From NCBI GenBank assembly GCA_020444475.1, contig JAHLKV010000003.1, positions 310,001 through 374,000 on the forward strand: a DNA stretch of 64,000 nucleotides. The letters are read 5' to 3'. This document shows, in pieces, positions 44,559-54,900 of this stretch (position 1 is the first letter of the stretch; each line of letters opens with the position of its first letter). Source of the stretch: a bacterium (GTDB lineage: Bacteria; Zixibacteria; MSB-5A5; GN15; FEB-12). Made by a program: the position numbers and the translations under genes. A model generated the notes under the pieces. That model searched no databases. It was not told the DNA's origin and saw only the letters and a program-made list of their open reading frames with translations.

Positions 44559-45343
44559 TAGTTGCTCCACCGTTTGGTTATTCTCAGGACATTCACCAGC
44601 CCGTCGCGCCGCTCATAGCGAACCGCGTCCGCCAGTCGATGAAACATGGTGATACCAAACCCGCGCGTCTTGCGGGCGTGCGCGGCTTCCTTCATGTTGA
44701 TCAGGCCGGCTTCGTCGGTAGGATCGAATGCCAGGCCGGTATCGGCGAAGATCAGTGCGATATTCGAGTCGGACGCTGACGCCGAGAATGCAATCGGACT
44801 GTTCTCGCTCAGGCCGCTGTGGGTGCGGATGTTGGTCGCGACCTCATAGAAGATCGTCCGCAGCTCCAGCTCTGCAATCTGCGGCAGACCCAGCTTCCCC
44901 ACAAACTCGAGAAACGCCAGCAACGCCGCGTCGGCCGCCTCATCGGAAGCGGCAAACAGATTTACATAGGTCGTTGCCCCGGCGCTGTCGACAGGACGCA
45001 CGATCTCGGTCAGCCTGGCCCGAACCTGATCCTCGTCGCGCTTGAAACACTCATACAGGTCCAGAGTCTTCAAGATCCGAACCAGGTACTGAGACATCGC
45101 CACCAGCCTGATCTCAGCGCCGGCAGAGACGCACTGCTCGTGAGCCTGCCAGAGCAGGGCAATGTCTTTCGAGGTGACGTGCAGGAGGTTGGCGCAGTCG
45201 AGAATCACCTCGGACGGTTTGTCCCGAAGAGCGTCAACCAGATGCCGCTGAAAACGCTCGACATTGGTCTGTGTCAGTTCCGACGGCAGGTTGATCGTTG
45301 CAACCTGTTTGGTATCAGTGATCACGGATGAAAGCCTCTGCAT
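44558..45343 (-). CDS. STAS-HATPase fusion (anti-anti-sigma and anti-sigma-kinase-like domains in one protein)
   Basis: The 261-residue protein joins a STAS-like domain (residues about 10-105: PSEVILDCANLLHVTSKDIALLW, VRILKTLDLYECFKRD) to a GHKL ATPase domain of the RsbW type (about 130-258). The ATPase has the N-box helix LRTIFYEVATNIRTHSG, a D-box-like ALIFADTGLAFDP, and a G-box KTRGFGITMFHRLAD. Normally these are separate, opposing partners. In the STAS part the usual phospho-serine region reads VTSKD, so it may be non-canonical. The start is uncertain: ATG at 45343 has a poor ribosome site, while GTG at 45325 overlaps the preceding stop. Confidence 0.85.
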   Translation of the reverse strand: MQRLSSVITDTKQVATINLPSELTQTNVERFQRHLVDALRDKPSEVILDCANLLHVTSKDIALLWQAHEQCVSAGAEIRLVAMSQYLVRILKTLDLYECFKRDEDQVRARLTEIVRPVDSAGATTYVNLFAASDEAADAALLAFLEFVGKLGLPQIAELELRTIFYEVATNIRTHSGLSENSPIAFSASASDSNIALIFADTGLAFDPTDEAGLINMKEAAHARKTRGFGITMFHRLADAVRYERRDGLVNVLRITKRWSN

Positions 45344-46913
45344 GCTTTTCTAGTGTATCGACCGGAACGCCGCTCCACTTCATGGCAAGGAGCGTGATAT
45401 CGTCATATTGGGGCGCCTGACCAACGAACTGCTGGTGGTATCGGAGGACCTGGTCGGCAAAATCGTGCGGCTGGACGTGACGAACCTGCTTGAGAAGCTC
45501 GACAAACCGGTCCATACCGAATTCCTCACGGGCTTCATTCTGCGCCTCGTTGATGCCGTCCGTGTACTGGATCAACCAGTCACCCGGCTCCAGAAAGAGC
45601 TCGGACAGCTCAATCCGCTTGTCGAACTGCTCCGGCCCCATCATCCCCAACGGGTATCCCCTGGTTTTTATCAATCTCGGTTCGCCGGCACCGGAGTCCA
45701 TAATGACCAGCGGATTATGGCCTGCCGACGCAAACTGGAAACGACCGGTGCGGGTGTTCAGCAGACCGAAAAACATGGTCACGAACATGCCGCGCTTGAT
45801 ATTCGAACTGAGCTCGCGGTTGACCTCCGAGAGCACCTGGTCCGGTCGTCTCACGGTCCGCGTGATCTTCCGCACCATGTCCCGCGTCAGCAGCATCACC
45901 AGCATACCGGGCAAAGACTTCCCGGACACGTCGGCCACCAGCACACCCAGCTCATCGCCTTCGAATTCGATGAAGTCGTAGTAGTCCCCGCCGACTTCCC
46001 GGGCGCTGCGATAGGATCCGCAAAACTCGAAATGAACGTCCCTGGGGTAGTCCTGCGGGAGAATGTTGTTCTGGATATCGCGGGCGATCTCCATCTCGCG
46101 AGCGATACGATCCTGTTCGATCAACTCCTGCTGGGCGAGATTCAGGCGATCTCCCATCACGCGAAGTGTCTCGGCCAGATAGCCGAACTCGTTGCGTGTC
46201 TTCAGTGGAATGTCCAGCGAGATGTCGTCGAAATCGATCTTCTTCAGACTATCCGTGATAGTACTCACCGGGCGCAGTTTCCGGTGCAGGGTCCAGAGCG
46301 TGACCGGGATCCCCAGCAGCATCATCACGATCGTAATCGATGCCACCGCCGTGATTGAGCGGCGACGAGCCAGCGCGATTTGCTCTGCCGAGGACGCCAC
46401 CGCCAGCGAGCCTATCGCTATATCGTTTTCGGAAATCGGTATCACGATGCCGATCGTATCCCCACTGATCCGCGACTGCTCTCCCTGGCGTAAACCGCCC
46501 AGTTCCGCGCCCCTCGTTATCGACTCCAGATGATTGCCGGCGATAACGCGAGAGATGTCGGTATGGGCCAGAAACAGCCCCTCGTTGTCCGCAATGCCGA
46601 CCCAGTAGATGTCGGGATTGTCCGAAGCCAACCGCTTACAGACGTTGTTGAGCATAAGGGCATCCGGGCCGTTCGCGGCCAAAATGCTCTTGCCGGCCGT
46701 CCGCGAATACGATCGGGCCTGAACCAGCAGCTTGTCGGCGACCGACTCGGTAACCGTGTCGACATATTGATCGGTGATAATGAACCCGGTGACGGTCATG
46801 AGTATCAGGATCACCCCGCAAACATAGAGGGCGAATTCCCACAGGATAGAGCGGCGAAACTGAGACGATTCGGGCCATCCCTGCGCCAGGGTCTGTTTCT
46901 CATCACTGGTCAT
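45315..46913 (-). CDS. Membrane-bound SpoIIE/RsbU-type PP2C phosphatase with extracytoplasmic sensor and HAMP domain
   Basis: The 532-residue protein has a transmembrane helix (about 25-47), a periplasmic sensor region of about 135 residues, a second helix (about 183-208), a HAMP domain (about 210-265), and a coiled linker with DIQNNILPQDYP. The SpoIIE phosphatase domain has GGDYYDFIEF, VLVADVSGKSLPGML, FVTMFFGLLNT, IQYTDGINEA and QYDDITLLAMKW; the metal-binding Asp residues are all present. It would dephosphorylate the STAS protein in response to a signal outside the inner membrane. It overlaps the PorV-TPR gene upstream by 11 bases and the STAS-HATPase gene downstream. Confidence 0.93.
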   Translation of the reverse strand: MTSDEKQTLAQGWPESSQFRRSILWEFALYVCGVILILMTVTGFIITDQYVDTVTESVADKLLVQARSYSRTAGKSILAANGPDALMLNNVCKRLASDNPDIYWVGIADNEGLFLAHTDISRVIAGNHLESITRGAELGGLRQGEQSRISGDTIGIVIPISENDIAIGSLAVASSAEQIALARRRSITAVASITIVMMLLGIPVTLWTLHRKLRPVSTITDSLKKIDFDDISLDIPLKTRNEFGYLAETLRVMGDRLNLAQQELIEQDRIAREMEIARDIQNNILPQDYPRDVHFEFCGSYRSAREVGGDYYDFIEFEGDELGVLVADVSGKSLPGMLVMLLTRDMVRKITRTVRRPDQVLSEVNRELSSNIKRGMFVTMFFGLLNTRTGRFQFASAGHNPLVIMDSGAGEPRLIKTRGYPLGMMGPEQFDKRIELSELFLEPGDWLIQYTDGINEAQNEAREEFGMDRFVELLKQVRHVQPHDFADQVLRYHQQFVGQAPQYDDITLLAMKWSGVPVDTLEKHAEAFIRDH

Positions 46914-48924
46914 ATGAGAGTTCTTCGAGTTTTCTGATCTCGTTTTCGGTCCGTTCGATATACCCCGCTATTTCTTTATTATCGGGCGCCAGAGCGGCCG
47001 CCTTTCGCCATATCTGCACGGCCTCTCCAAGCTGGTTTTTGCCGTATCGTTCGACCCCCACATACTTGTAGGCATTGACCAGATAGTCCCTGACCGACTG
47101 GTAGCCCGGCGAAAGTCGCTCGACCGTCTCCCATTGTGAGATTGCCGCCTCCAGGTCGCCCCGCTGGAACGCCTGCTGTCCGGACCGGTACGCCGATTCG
47201 ACCTCGCGCTGCAGTTCAGGACTGAGCGGTCCGGCAACGGTCGCGGCCGGCTCCTCCGGCACGGGTCTGGACGCCACTCGTCGCATATCCTGCCGGATCC
47301 TGCTCCGCAGATCAAGGCACCACTGGTGCCCCGGGAATAACACCATCGCCGAATCGAGCGCTCGCAGAGCGTGCTGATAATCCTCTCGGGCATACGCCTC
47401 GCCGGCGGTCTGACGGTACTGCTCGAACGTCACTCGCCGCTGCGCCCGTCGGACCGCCTCATTGCTGCCGGCGTATTCGTCGAGCAGCCGAAGAATCGAC
47501 GTCGCCTGATCCACCTGACCATAGCTGAGCAATGAGTCGATGGTCCACAGTCGTGTCTCGATCGTCTCTTCCCGGGCTGCCGTCCGCGAGATCGCTTTGT
47601 CGGCTTCCGCCAGAATCGCCTGGGCGTCAGTCGAGTTAGGCACTTCGATCAACGCCCGGTTGGCGAAGTAGCGAGCCGAGAGATAATCTTGCGATGCCAA
47701 TTCCACCTGCGCCGAATCGAGGTATTGCCCATAGCGTATCATGCGCCGTGATTCCGCCAGACGTTCGCGCGCGTCGCTGATCAGCGGCATGATCTCGGTC
47801 GTGTCGATCCTGCTGGCGACGGCCATGAACCGGGCCCGGTCGAGCACGTCAACCGCGTCCTCAAGAAGACCCGCATCCAGCGCCGCCCGACCGCGCTCCA
47901 CCAGCTCGTCCACGGTTTCGCGGTTCTGGGAGCCCAGTCGCTCGCTCATGAGGGTATTGAACTCAGACTCCTGCTGAGCCCGGCGTTCCTCGCGACGTTC
48001 ACCGACCGACTTGCCGAACGCGCTCGTCAACGTGAACATATGGAGGGCACCGAGATCCCGGTCGACCAGTGCATAATCAAAACGGATCGCTTTGTAACTC
48101 AGCCCCACACCAAATGACAGCTTATGTTGCCGAATTCCCGAGCGGATATGGAGCATCTCCGCAAGGCTGTACTCGATACCAACCTTGAGCCTCGCATCGA
48201 CCAGGTCAACCTTGGAAACGGCCGCTGACAGCGTCAACTCGTGATCCCAGAAAGTCCCGGGGACAATGCCAACCGCAACGCCCGCCTCGAACGCGAAGGG
48301 GTAGGTAGTCGTTTCGTCAGCCAGATCCATCGCCGGACGAATGACGTTGGTCGCCTTGATCGTCGCGCTGACATGGTGCAGCCAGTCACGTGTCGACTCA
48401 AACCGCCGACCGATCGATAGAGTCAGACCCGGCGACGTGGTAGCGCTGTAGTCATCGAGCGAGTGGTGCTCGGTAGTCAGCGCCGCACCAACATCATAGC
48501 CGGAAAATGTCTTTCCGTAGGCGAGATAGAACCCCAGGCGCGAATCACTGAAATCGCCGATAAGCAGATTGCCTGCATCACGTCGCTCAATACCGTCAAC
48601 GCCGAGGCGGAAGACACCTACACCAAGCGTCCCGAAGTCGAGAGTCGGTATAACCGCTCCGAAATACTGGTAGGCGGCGTCACTGTCATACAACTGCGCG
48701 TGGAAACCGGCGATCGTGTACTGCTCGGCGCGAGCCAGACGCGAAGGATTCCAGAACGGCGCCGTTGCGAAGTCGGCAACCGCAATCGAAGCGCCGGACA
48801 ACGCCAGATCTCGCGCGCCGGCTCCGAACGCAAACGGTGATTCGGTACCGGCGTCGTCGGAGGCGAAGCCCGATCCCCCGTGCAGCAAGACAGCCAGGGC
48901 GATGTATACCCGGAAGCGCTTCAT
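46903..48924 (-). CDS. PorV/PorQ-like barrel fused to a TPR region
   Basis: The 673-residue protein has a signal peptide (GGSGFASDD). An N-terminal PorV/PorQ-like barrel of about 290 residues follows (FGAGARDLALSGASIAVAD, APFWNPSRLARAE, later RFDYALVDRDLGALHMFTL). After a charged linker (GERREERRAQQESEF) come helical tetratricopeptide-like repeats to the end (ELVERGRAALDAGLLEDAVDVLDRA, AYAREDYQHALRALDSAMVLFPGH, AFQRGDLEAAISQWETVERLSPGY). Usual PorV proteins lack the TPR part. The barrel would sit in the outer membrane with the TPR arm in the periplasm, where it could touch the sensor of the phosphatase made from the next, overlapping gene. That contact is inference. Confidence 0.82.
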   Translation of the reverse strand: MKRFRVYIALAVLLHGGSGFASDDAGTESPFAFGAGARDLALSGASIAVADFATAPFWNPSRLARAEQYTIAGFHAQLYDSDAAYQYFGAVIPTLDFGTLGVGVFRLGVDGIERRDAGNLLIGDFSDSRLGFYLAYGKTFSGYDVGAALTTEHHSLDDYSATTSPGLTLSIGRRFESTRDWLHHVSATIKATNVIRPAMDLADETTTYPFAFEAGVAVGIVPGTFWDHELTLSAAVSKVDLVDARLKVGIEYSLAEMLHIRSGIRQHKLSFGVGLSYKAIRFDYALVDRDLGALHMFTLTSAFGKSVGERREERRAQQESEFNTLMSERLGSQNRETVDELVERGRAALDAGLLEDAVDVLDRARFMAVASRIDTTEIMPLISDARERLAESRRMIRYGQYLDSAQVELASQDYLSARYFANRALIEVPNSTDAQAILAEADKAISRTAAREETIETRLWTIDSLLSYGQVDQATSILRLLDEYAGSNEAVRRAQRRVTFEQYRQTAGEAYAREDYQHALRALDSAMVLFPGHQWCLDLRSRIRQDMRRVASRPVPEEPAATVAGPLSPELQREVESAYRSGQQAFQRGDLEAAISQWETVERLSPGYQSVRDYLVNAYKYVGVERYGKNQLGEAVQIWRKAAALAPDNKEIAGYIERTENEIRKLEELSYDQ

Positions 48925-51900
48925 CGCAGCACCGCTACCTTTCGGCGGAACTCTTCAACCCGGCCGTCGTCGTAACGGACCGTGAGGCGGCAGAAATACG
49001 TGCCGGGGACAACATCAAGTCCCGCCCCATTGCGACCATCCCACAAGTCTTCCTGATAGACACCGGCGACACGATACTCATGGGATACCAAATCGATTAC
49101 CCGCTCGCCGGTGATCGTAAACAGGCTGATATCAATATACGCCGCTGCCGGCAGCACGAACGCAATTCGCGTCTGCTCACCGGCGCCGGCCCGGAAGGGA
49201 TTCGGATAATTCGTAAACGATTCCCCCACCCCTCCGACCGTAAGCGATATCTCGGTTCCATATATCGGATAGACACTCTGACCCAGCTGCGGGTAGATCG
49301 AAGTCGCCAGGTCATGATCCGTCAGATCGACCGATGCTGAGTCAATGAACGCCACGACATAGTTGCCCAGAGGAGCGTCGGCGCGCACATCACCGGTGAG
49401 CGAAAACGCCAGGTCGTCTCCGACCGATATCGTGTAATAGTCTTCGACAACCAATCGCAAGGTATCATCGGCGAGCACACTGTCAGTGGCGATAATCTGT
49501 TCGTCGATCACCAGATGCACGGCGCTGAACACTGTCGACGCCGCCTCCGAGTGATACCCGGACACATCGCGAGAGAGGAACTGCGCCGTTACCGACGATA
49601 GATCAATATCCCCCTGCGGCGTCGCACTGGCATATGCAATCGTCCCTTCATATAGAGGCGTCTGCTGCTGTCCCTGCGGGACGAGTCGCGCCGGCGACAT
49701 CAGCGACGCCCACTGCGGACGTCCTGCCGGCTGAAGGATACGTATCGGCGAAGTTTCAAACGGAAGCGACCCGCCGCACCCGGCCTCTATCACGATGCCC
49801 GTCTGGTTGAGACTGTCACTGACATCATACAACTCGAAATCCGAAATATCGTCGATATGGACGACGAAATGGCTGACCGGGGCATCACTCTCCACGTCCG
49901 CCACCAGACGCACTGAAACGCTGTCTCCGGGGTTGATCACCAGACCGCTGTCGGGAAGTCCAAAGATCGTGTATATCCCGGACTGCTGGATAATCGGAAG
50001 ATAGTCGACCTGTCCGGGCGCGCGCGACACGCCGATCCGGTCAAACAGCAGACCGGCATCAACCGCGCTCCCCAGCGAGTCGGTGATAATCGTCGCCACT
50101 CGGCTCAACCGCTGTGAGGAATACGCGCCGCTAACGGGGTACTTGAGTATGATGTCTACCAGGTTGAGCGTATCTCTTCCGGCAATCACCGCCCCCCCGG
50201 CCGATGAACCAAGACAAACCTCCGGCGCCACGGCCGGACTGCGGAAAGCAGTGAGAGCCGACAACATCGGAAATCCGGTGCTGGCACTGGCCAGCGGCTG
50301 ATCATCCGATATCGCCGTCAGGGGCAGTCCAGAACTCAGGTCGCGAACGACCAGTTCGGTGCTGTCCGCTATCTGTACGGCAGTGCTCGCGATGCCCGAG
50401 CTGGAAGCAGCGTCGATAGTCAACCGTACGGAGTCGATTTCTCCCGGGCTGATTGTGACCGGAGAAACAAGATTGAGCGTCACCCGATTTGTATCGAGCG
50501 CCGAGCCCGACACTTCCGCCACCACCGTTTGACCACGGATCACCCGTATCCGCGTACAGACATCGTGCGCGTTGACTGTCGCATAGGCATTGTCGATAAA
50601 CGCCAGTGACAACGCCGAGAGCTGCACCTGCGAACTGGTGGAATCTCCGGGGTGCCGCAAAATCACCCGCATGAGCGGGACGTTCGGCTGCCCGAAGTTC
50701 ATCGTGGCGGGCGCCACCGAACGATACGAGACCGCGAGCTGCTCCGACGGATCGTCGATCCGGCACGAAGCGGTGCTGAGCGGGAAAGTGAGCGAACCGG
50801 ACAGCGATACTGACTGACCGGTGTTGAAATCGACAATCGGGATGGCGCTCGCCGACGTGATACGGAGGGCGAAATCGCGCGCCGTCGCCGAGTCCCCGAT
50901 ATCCACCAGCAGCGACAAGAGGCGAGATTCACCCGGATCAACAACGATAGGCTGACTGAACGTGAACGTAATCGAAGACTGCTGCGGCACGATATCGTAC
51001 GCCGCCAGCGTCGTGTAGCCGCTCGAAAGCGCCATGCGCGTGAACGCATCAGATGCGAGTTGCGAAGCACCGGTACCATCGACCACCGACACGGTAAGAC
51101 TGCTTAATTTGATCGAAGCCGTGGTATCGCTTTCATCCGGATGAGCAATGCCGAGACTGAGCGGAAACACGTTGGTCTGCCCCTTGGTGACCGCGGTCGG
51201 AACGGAATTGATGAAGTGGATCGGTACCAGCGCCGCCGGCGACTGCAGAGCCACCTCCGCGGTTCGAACCACGGCCGACGAATCGGGTATAACCGACTCA
51301 TACGCACTCAACTCCCACGAAGCCGTTCCGGTCGCCGTCGCACTATAGTAGAAGGTGAACGTCGTTTCCTCACCCGATGCCAGCGCCACCGGACCCGAAG
51401 ACGCACTGTCCAATGCGACCGGCCCGGTCGGGATACTCACGCCGAATACGCTGTCCATGGGCGTCGCAAGAACATTCGTGACGGTGGTGGTAATCGTAAT
51501 CGTCTGACCTACCGAGTAGCTCGGGCTGACCGGGACATTGGTGATACGAAGCCCCGATGTCGACACCACGAATTTGTTGTCGGCCTCCACCGCCTCATCG
51601 AGCGGACCATCGTTGTCGGATACATATTGACAGCCGTTTTCGGGAACGGCAAGCTGCAGGCCGGCGCCGGGAGTCGCTGAGAGCGCCACATCACAAAGGA
51701 CAAACAGAACCGGTGGATCGGTATCGACAGACAGATTCAAGCCGGCCAGATCCCAGACACCCCCGCTCCCGGTCATCACACCGAGAAGCGAATCACTTCC
51801 TTGCCAGACGCTATCCGCGTTGGTATCCAGCCACACCGTCAGGCGGTCGAAATCAGAATCGGCGGCCGACTGCATATTCGTCACCCGAATCGACTCCAAC

Positions 51901-54900
51901 ACGTCGCTCTGGTCGCCGTTCACCGCCGGCGTGATCGCAAACACCGGGACGAGCGTGTCGCCCGGACGAAGCGACCTGGCCTCCAGTGACAGCGAGTGAT
52001 ACTGCGCCCACACCGATCCGTCAACCGTACGGTAACCGCCGCTCACCAGTGGGAAATCGCCGTTGAGGATCACCGGGGCCGCGAATGTGATATCGGCTGT
52101 GCGATCCACCGAAACCGCGAGACTGTCGGCATCGATCGCGTTCTCGGCAACATCCACCACCGCGAAGAAATACGTCAACGACTCCGGCGGCAGAGTCACA
52201 TCGATACCCGACAGGTTCAACCGTCCTCCCGCAAATGAACCGGTCGCAACCAACGAGTCGTCGCTGAATACACGGTTCCGGTCGCTGTCGAAGTAAAAAC
52301 GCACCTGCCCCAGCTCAGCGTCGGCAAACGCCGGGCTCGACTGCGTCATTGTCCGGTTGGACAGAGCAATCGATCTGACTGTCTGCGCCTGCCCGACATA
52401 GCCGTTATACAGGGCCAGTGTCAGCAGATTGACGTCGGCCTGCGCCGGAGCGACATCCACACTCGGCTGCGGCAGCGCAATCGCCGTCACCCGATTCGAC
52501 TGGAAGACCACGTGCGTCTCGGGATTTTTGATCGGTGCGTCATCGGCGCCATTCATTCCGGAAATGCAGGACACCGCCGCGATCGGAATTTCGAGATCCA
52601 GCGTGCCGCCTTCCCGATTATCCGTCCCGATACTGACGGTCAGATAGAACCGGGTCGTCGTATCAGTCAGCGGGTAAAACGGCCCCGGTCGCAGCCTCCA
52701 GGTCGCGCCGTTCCACTGGAATTCGCCGACTTCCACCAGGGCGTCGGAAAACGTCCCCGACCCGTCATCGGCCCACAGCTTCATGTTCGTCAGACCGTTG
52801 TCATCCTCGAACGAACCCCGATTGACCACGTGAATCTCATACAGCGAGTCGACCGAATACCCGTTACGCGGCAACTCGAAATCCATCACCAACCGGTCTT
52901 CCTGCCCGCCGAACAAACTCTGACCCTGCAGCGCGTGAACGACAACCGCGGCCAGCGGGAAGGCATTTACGGTGTACGGTTTGGTGTTGGCAATCGGGAA
53001 GGAACCCGCTACTGCGACACTCGGCGTCGTCCAGATTCGGCTGTCATCGGTGATGCGGAAACCGAGTGTATTGCCGTTTCTTGCGTCGCGAAGGCTCACC
53101 GCCGCACTGACGACAAGCGTCACCATGCCACCATTGCCACTCACCTGCAGGCCGGCGGTCTCGAACAAGGCAACCCCGGCGGAGACCCTTCCGACCGCAA
53201 TCAATGAGTCCATCAGATCGGAGTTGTCGCTGTCGGTACTGACATACAGATAGACACTATCAATCTGACTGTCTATCTGTTCCTGTGTGGGCGCTCCTAT
53301 GGACGTCGCGACCAGATCGAGCGCCAGGCTGTCGATCGCGACTGCACTGGAGAATGTATTCGTAATTCTCGCTGCCAGCAGAGCATCGCTCTGAACTCCC
53401 GGCGTGAGCGTCCCTCCTCCAAGAGGTATATCGACAATCGACAGTGCTTCGAACGCGATAATAGCCAGCGTGTCGACCGACCCCGTCCCCGCATCAACCG
53501 GACCATCGTTTCCGGTCCACACCTGCACGCCATTGACCGGCACATACGGAATCAGCGTGGCGCCGTTGGTCGGGAATGCGGCCACCGAGGCGCCCACATA
53601 GAAGCGCGTGTTCGGATCATCAAGCGGCACGTGGATACCGGTAATCGTCCAGCGATCGCCCGTGAAGTACATGCGACCGATATACTCCTCGCTCCCGGCG
53701 CCGTCCCAGCTCGTATTGGAGACTTCCCGGAACAACGCCAGGGAATCAAAATCGTCGGCTCCGGCAGTACCCAGCGAGGCAATACTAAACATGTAGAGCG
53801 TATCGTCCTGATAGCCGTTGCGAGGGAGATCGACCCGCATTACTTCGTACATACTGTCAGCGGGCTCCACCGACATCACTCCGGTCGGATACAGGCGAAT
53901 CTGGTCTGCAATCAAACCGTCAACAATCGCCACTCCCAGCGAGTTGACCGAGTCCGCTGCCACGGGGATCGTCCCGTCCTGAATCACCAGATCGACAGCC
54001 GGCTGGCAGAACAGATCCAGCGAGTCGGAGTCCCGTGCAAAGAGATTGACCGCCCCTCCGAGAAGCAGCACTACCTCCGAGTCGGGTGGCACGGTTAGCG
54101 GATTGAACCCCGGCGTGGTGGTGGCGGCACTATGGACCGCCCAGCCGAGCAAACTGTCGGCCGCGGACAGCAGCGAATCGCGGTCGGTATCGAGATAGAC
54201 TGCAACCGAATCGATATCCGTTAATCGCTGGATGCTCGTTCCCGGACCCCGGGTGGCATCGCGCACCGTCAGCCCGGTGATTGTCTTGCCGGAATCGAAA
54301 TAGTTTCTCACGGATAGCGAGAGCAACGAAGCGCGATCCTCTCCCGGACGAACATACGATACACCGATTGGGATAGCGCTAACCAGGACTTCATCGACAT
54401 CGACAAAGTCCGTAGTGTCGGCGGTTCCGGTCAGCGAAGAGACCGCGGCTACCTTACCCTTACCGGCAGCTGTCGCCACGAAGAGACCGGTTGAATCGAT
54501 CGTTCCCACCCGCCCCAGGGCACGCCAGTTAATCGAACCCGGCGCAACGACATTCGAGTCAGCGTCATATCCCGTGACGGTGAACTGAATCGTATCACCC
54601 ACCCGGACCGCGCTGTCGCGAGGAGAGATCACGAGTCGATCGAGACTCCCGGCAACAACTTCGAGCCACGTGGTCGTATCGATCGGCCCCAGATCAGACT
54701 GCGCAATTACATTGGCGGTGCCGACCACATCGGCTTCAAACAATCCACCCGCATCTATCGTCCCAACCGGCCCGGTCAGGTCATAGTTGATACTCCCGGG
54801 ATCCCGCGGGTTGCCGTAGGAGTCATACCCCGCCACGACGAACTGAATCGTTGAGTCGCTGGACACAACTATCGAATCCGGGCTGAGTTCGATCGAAGCG

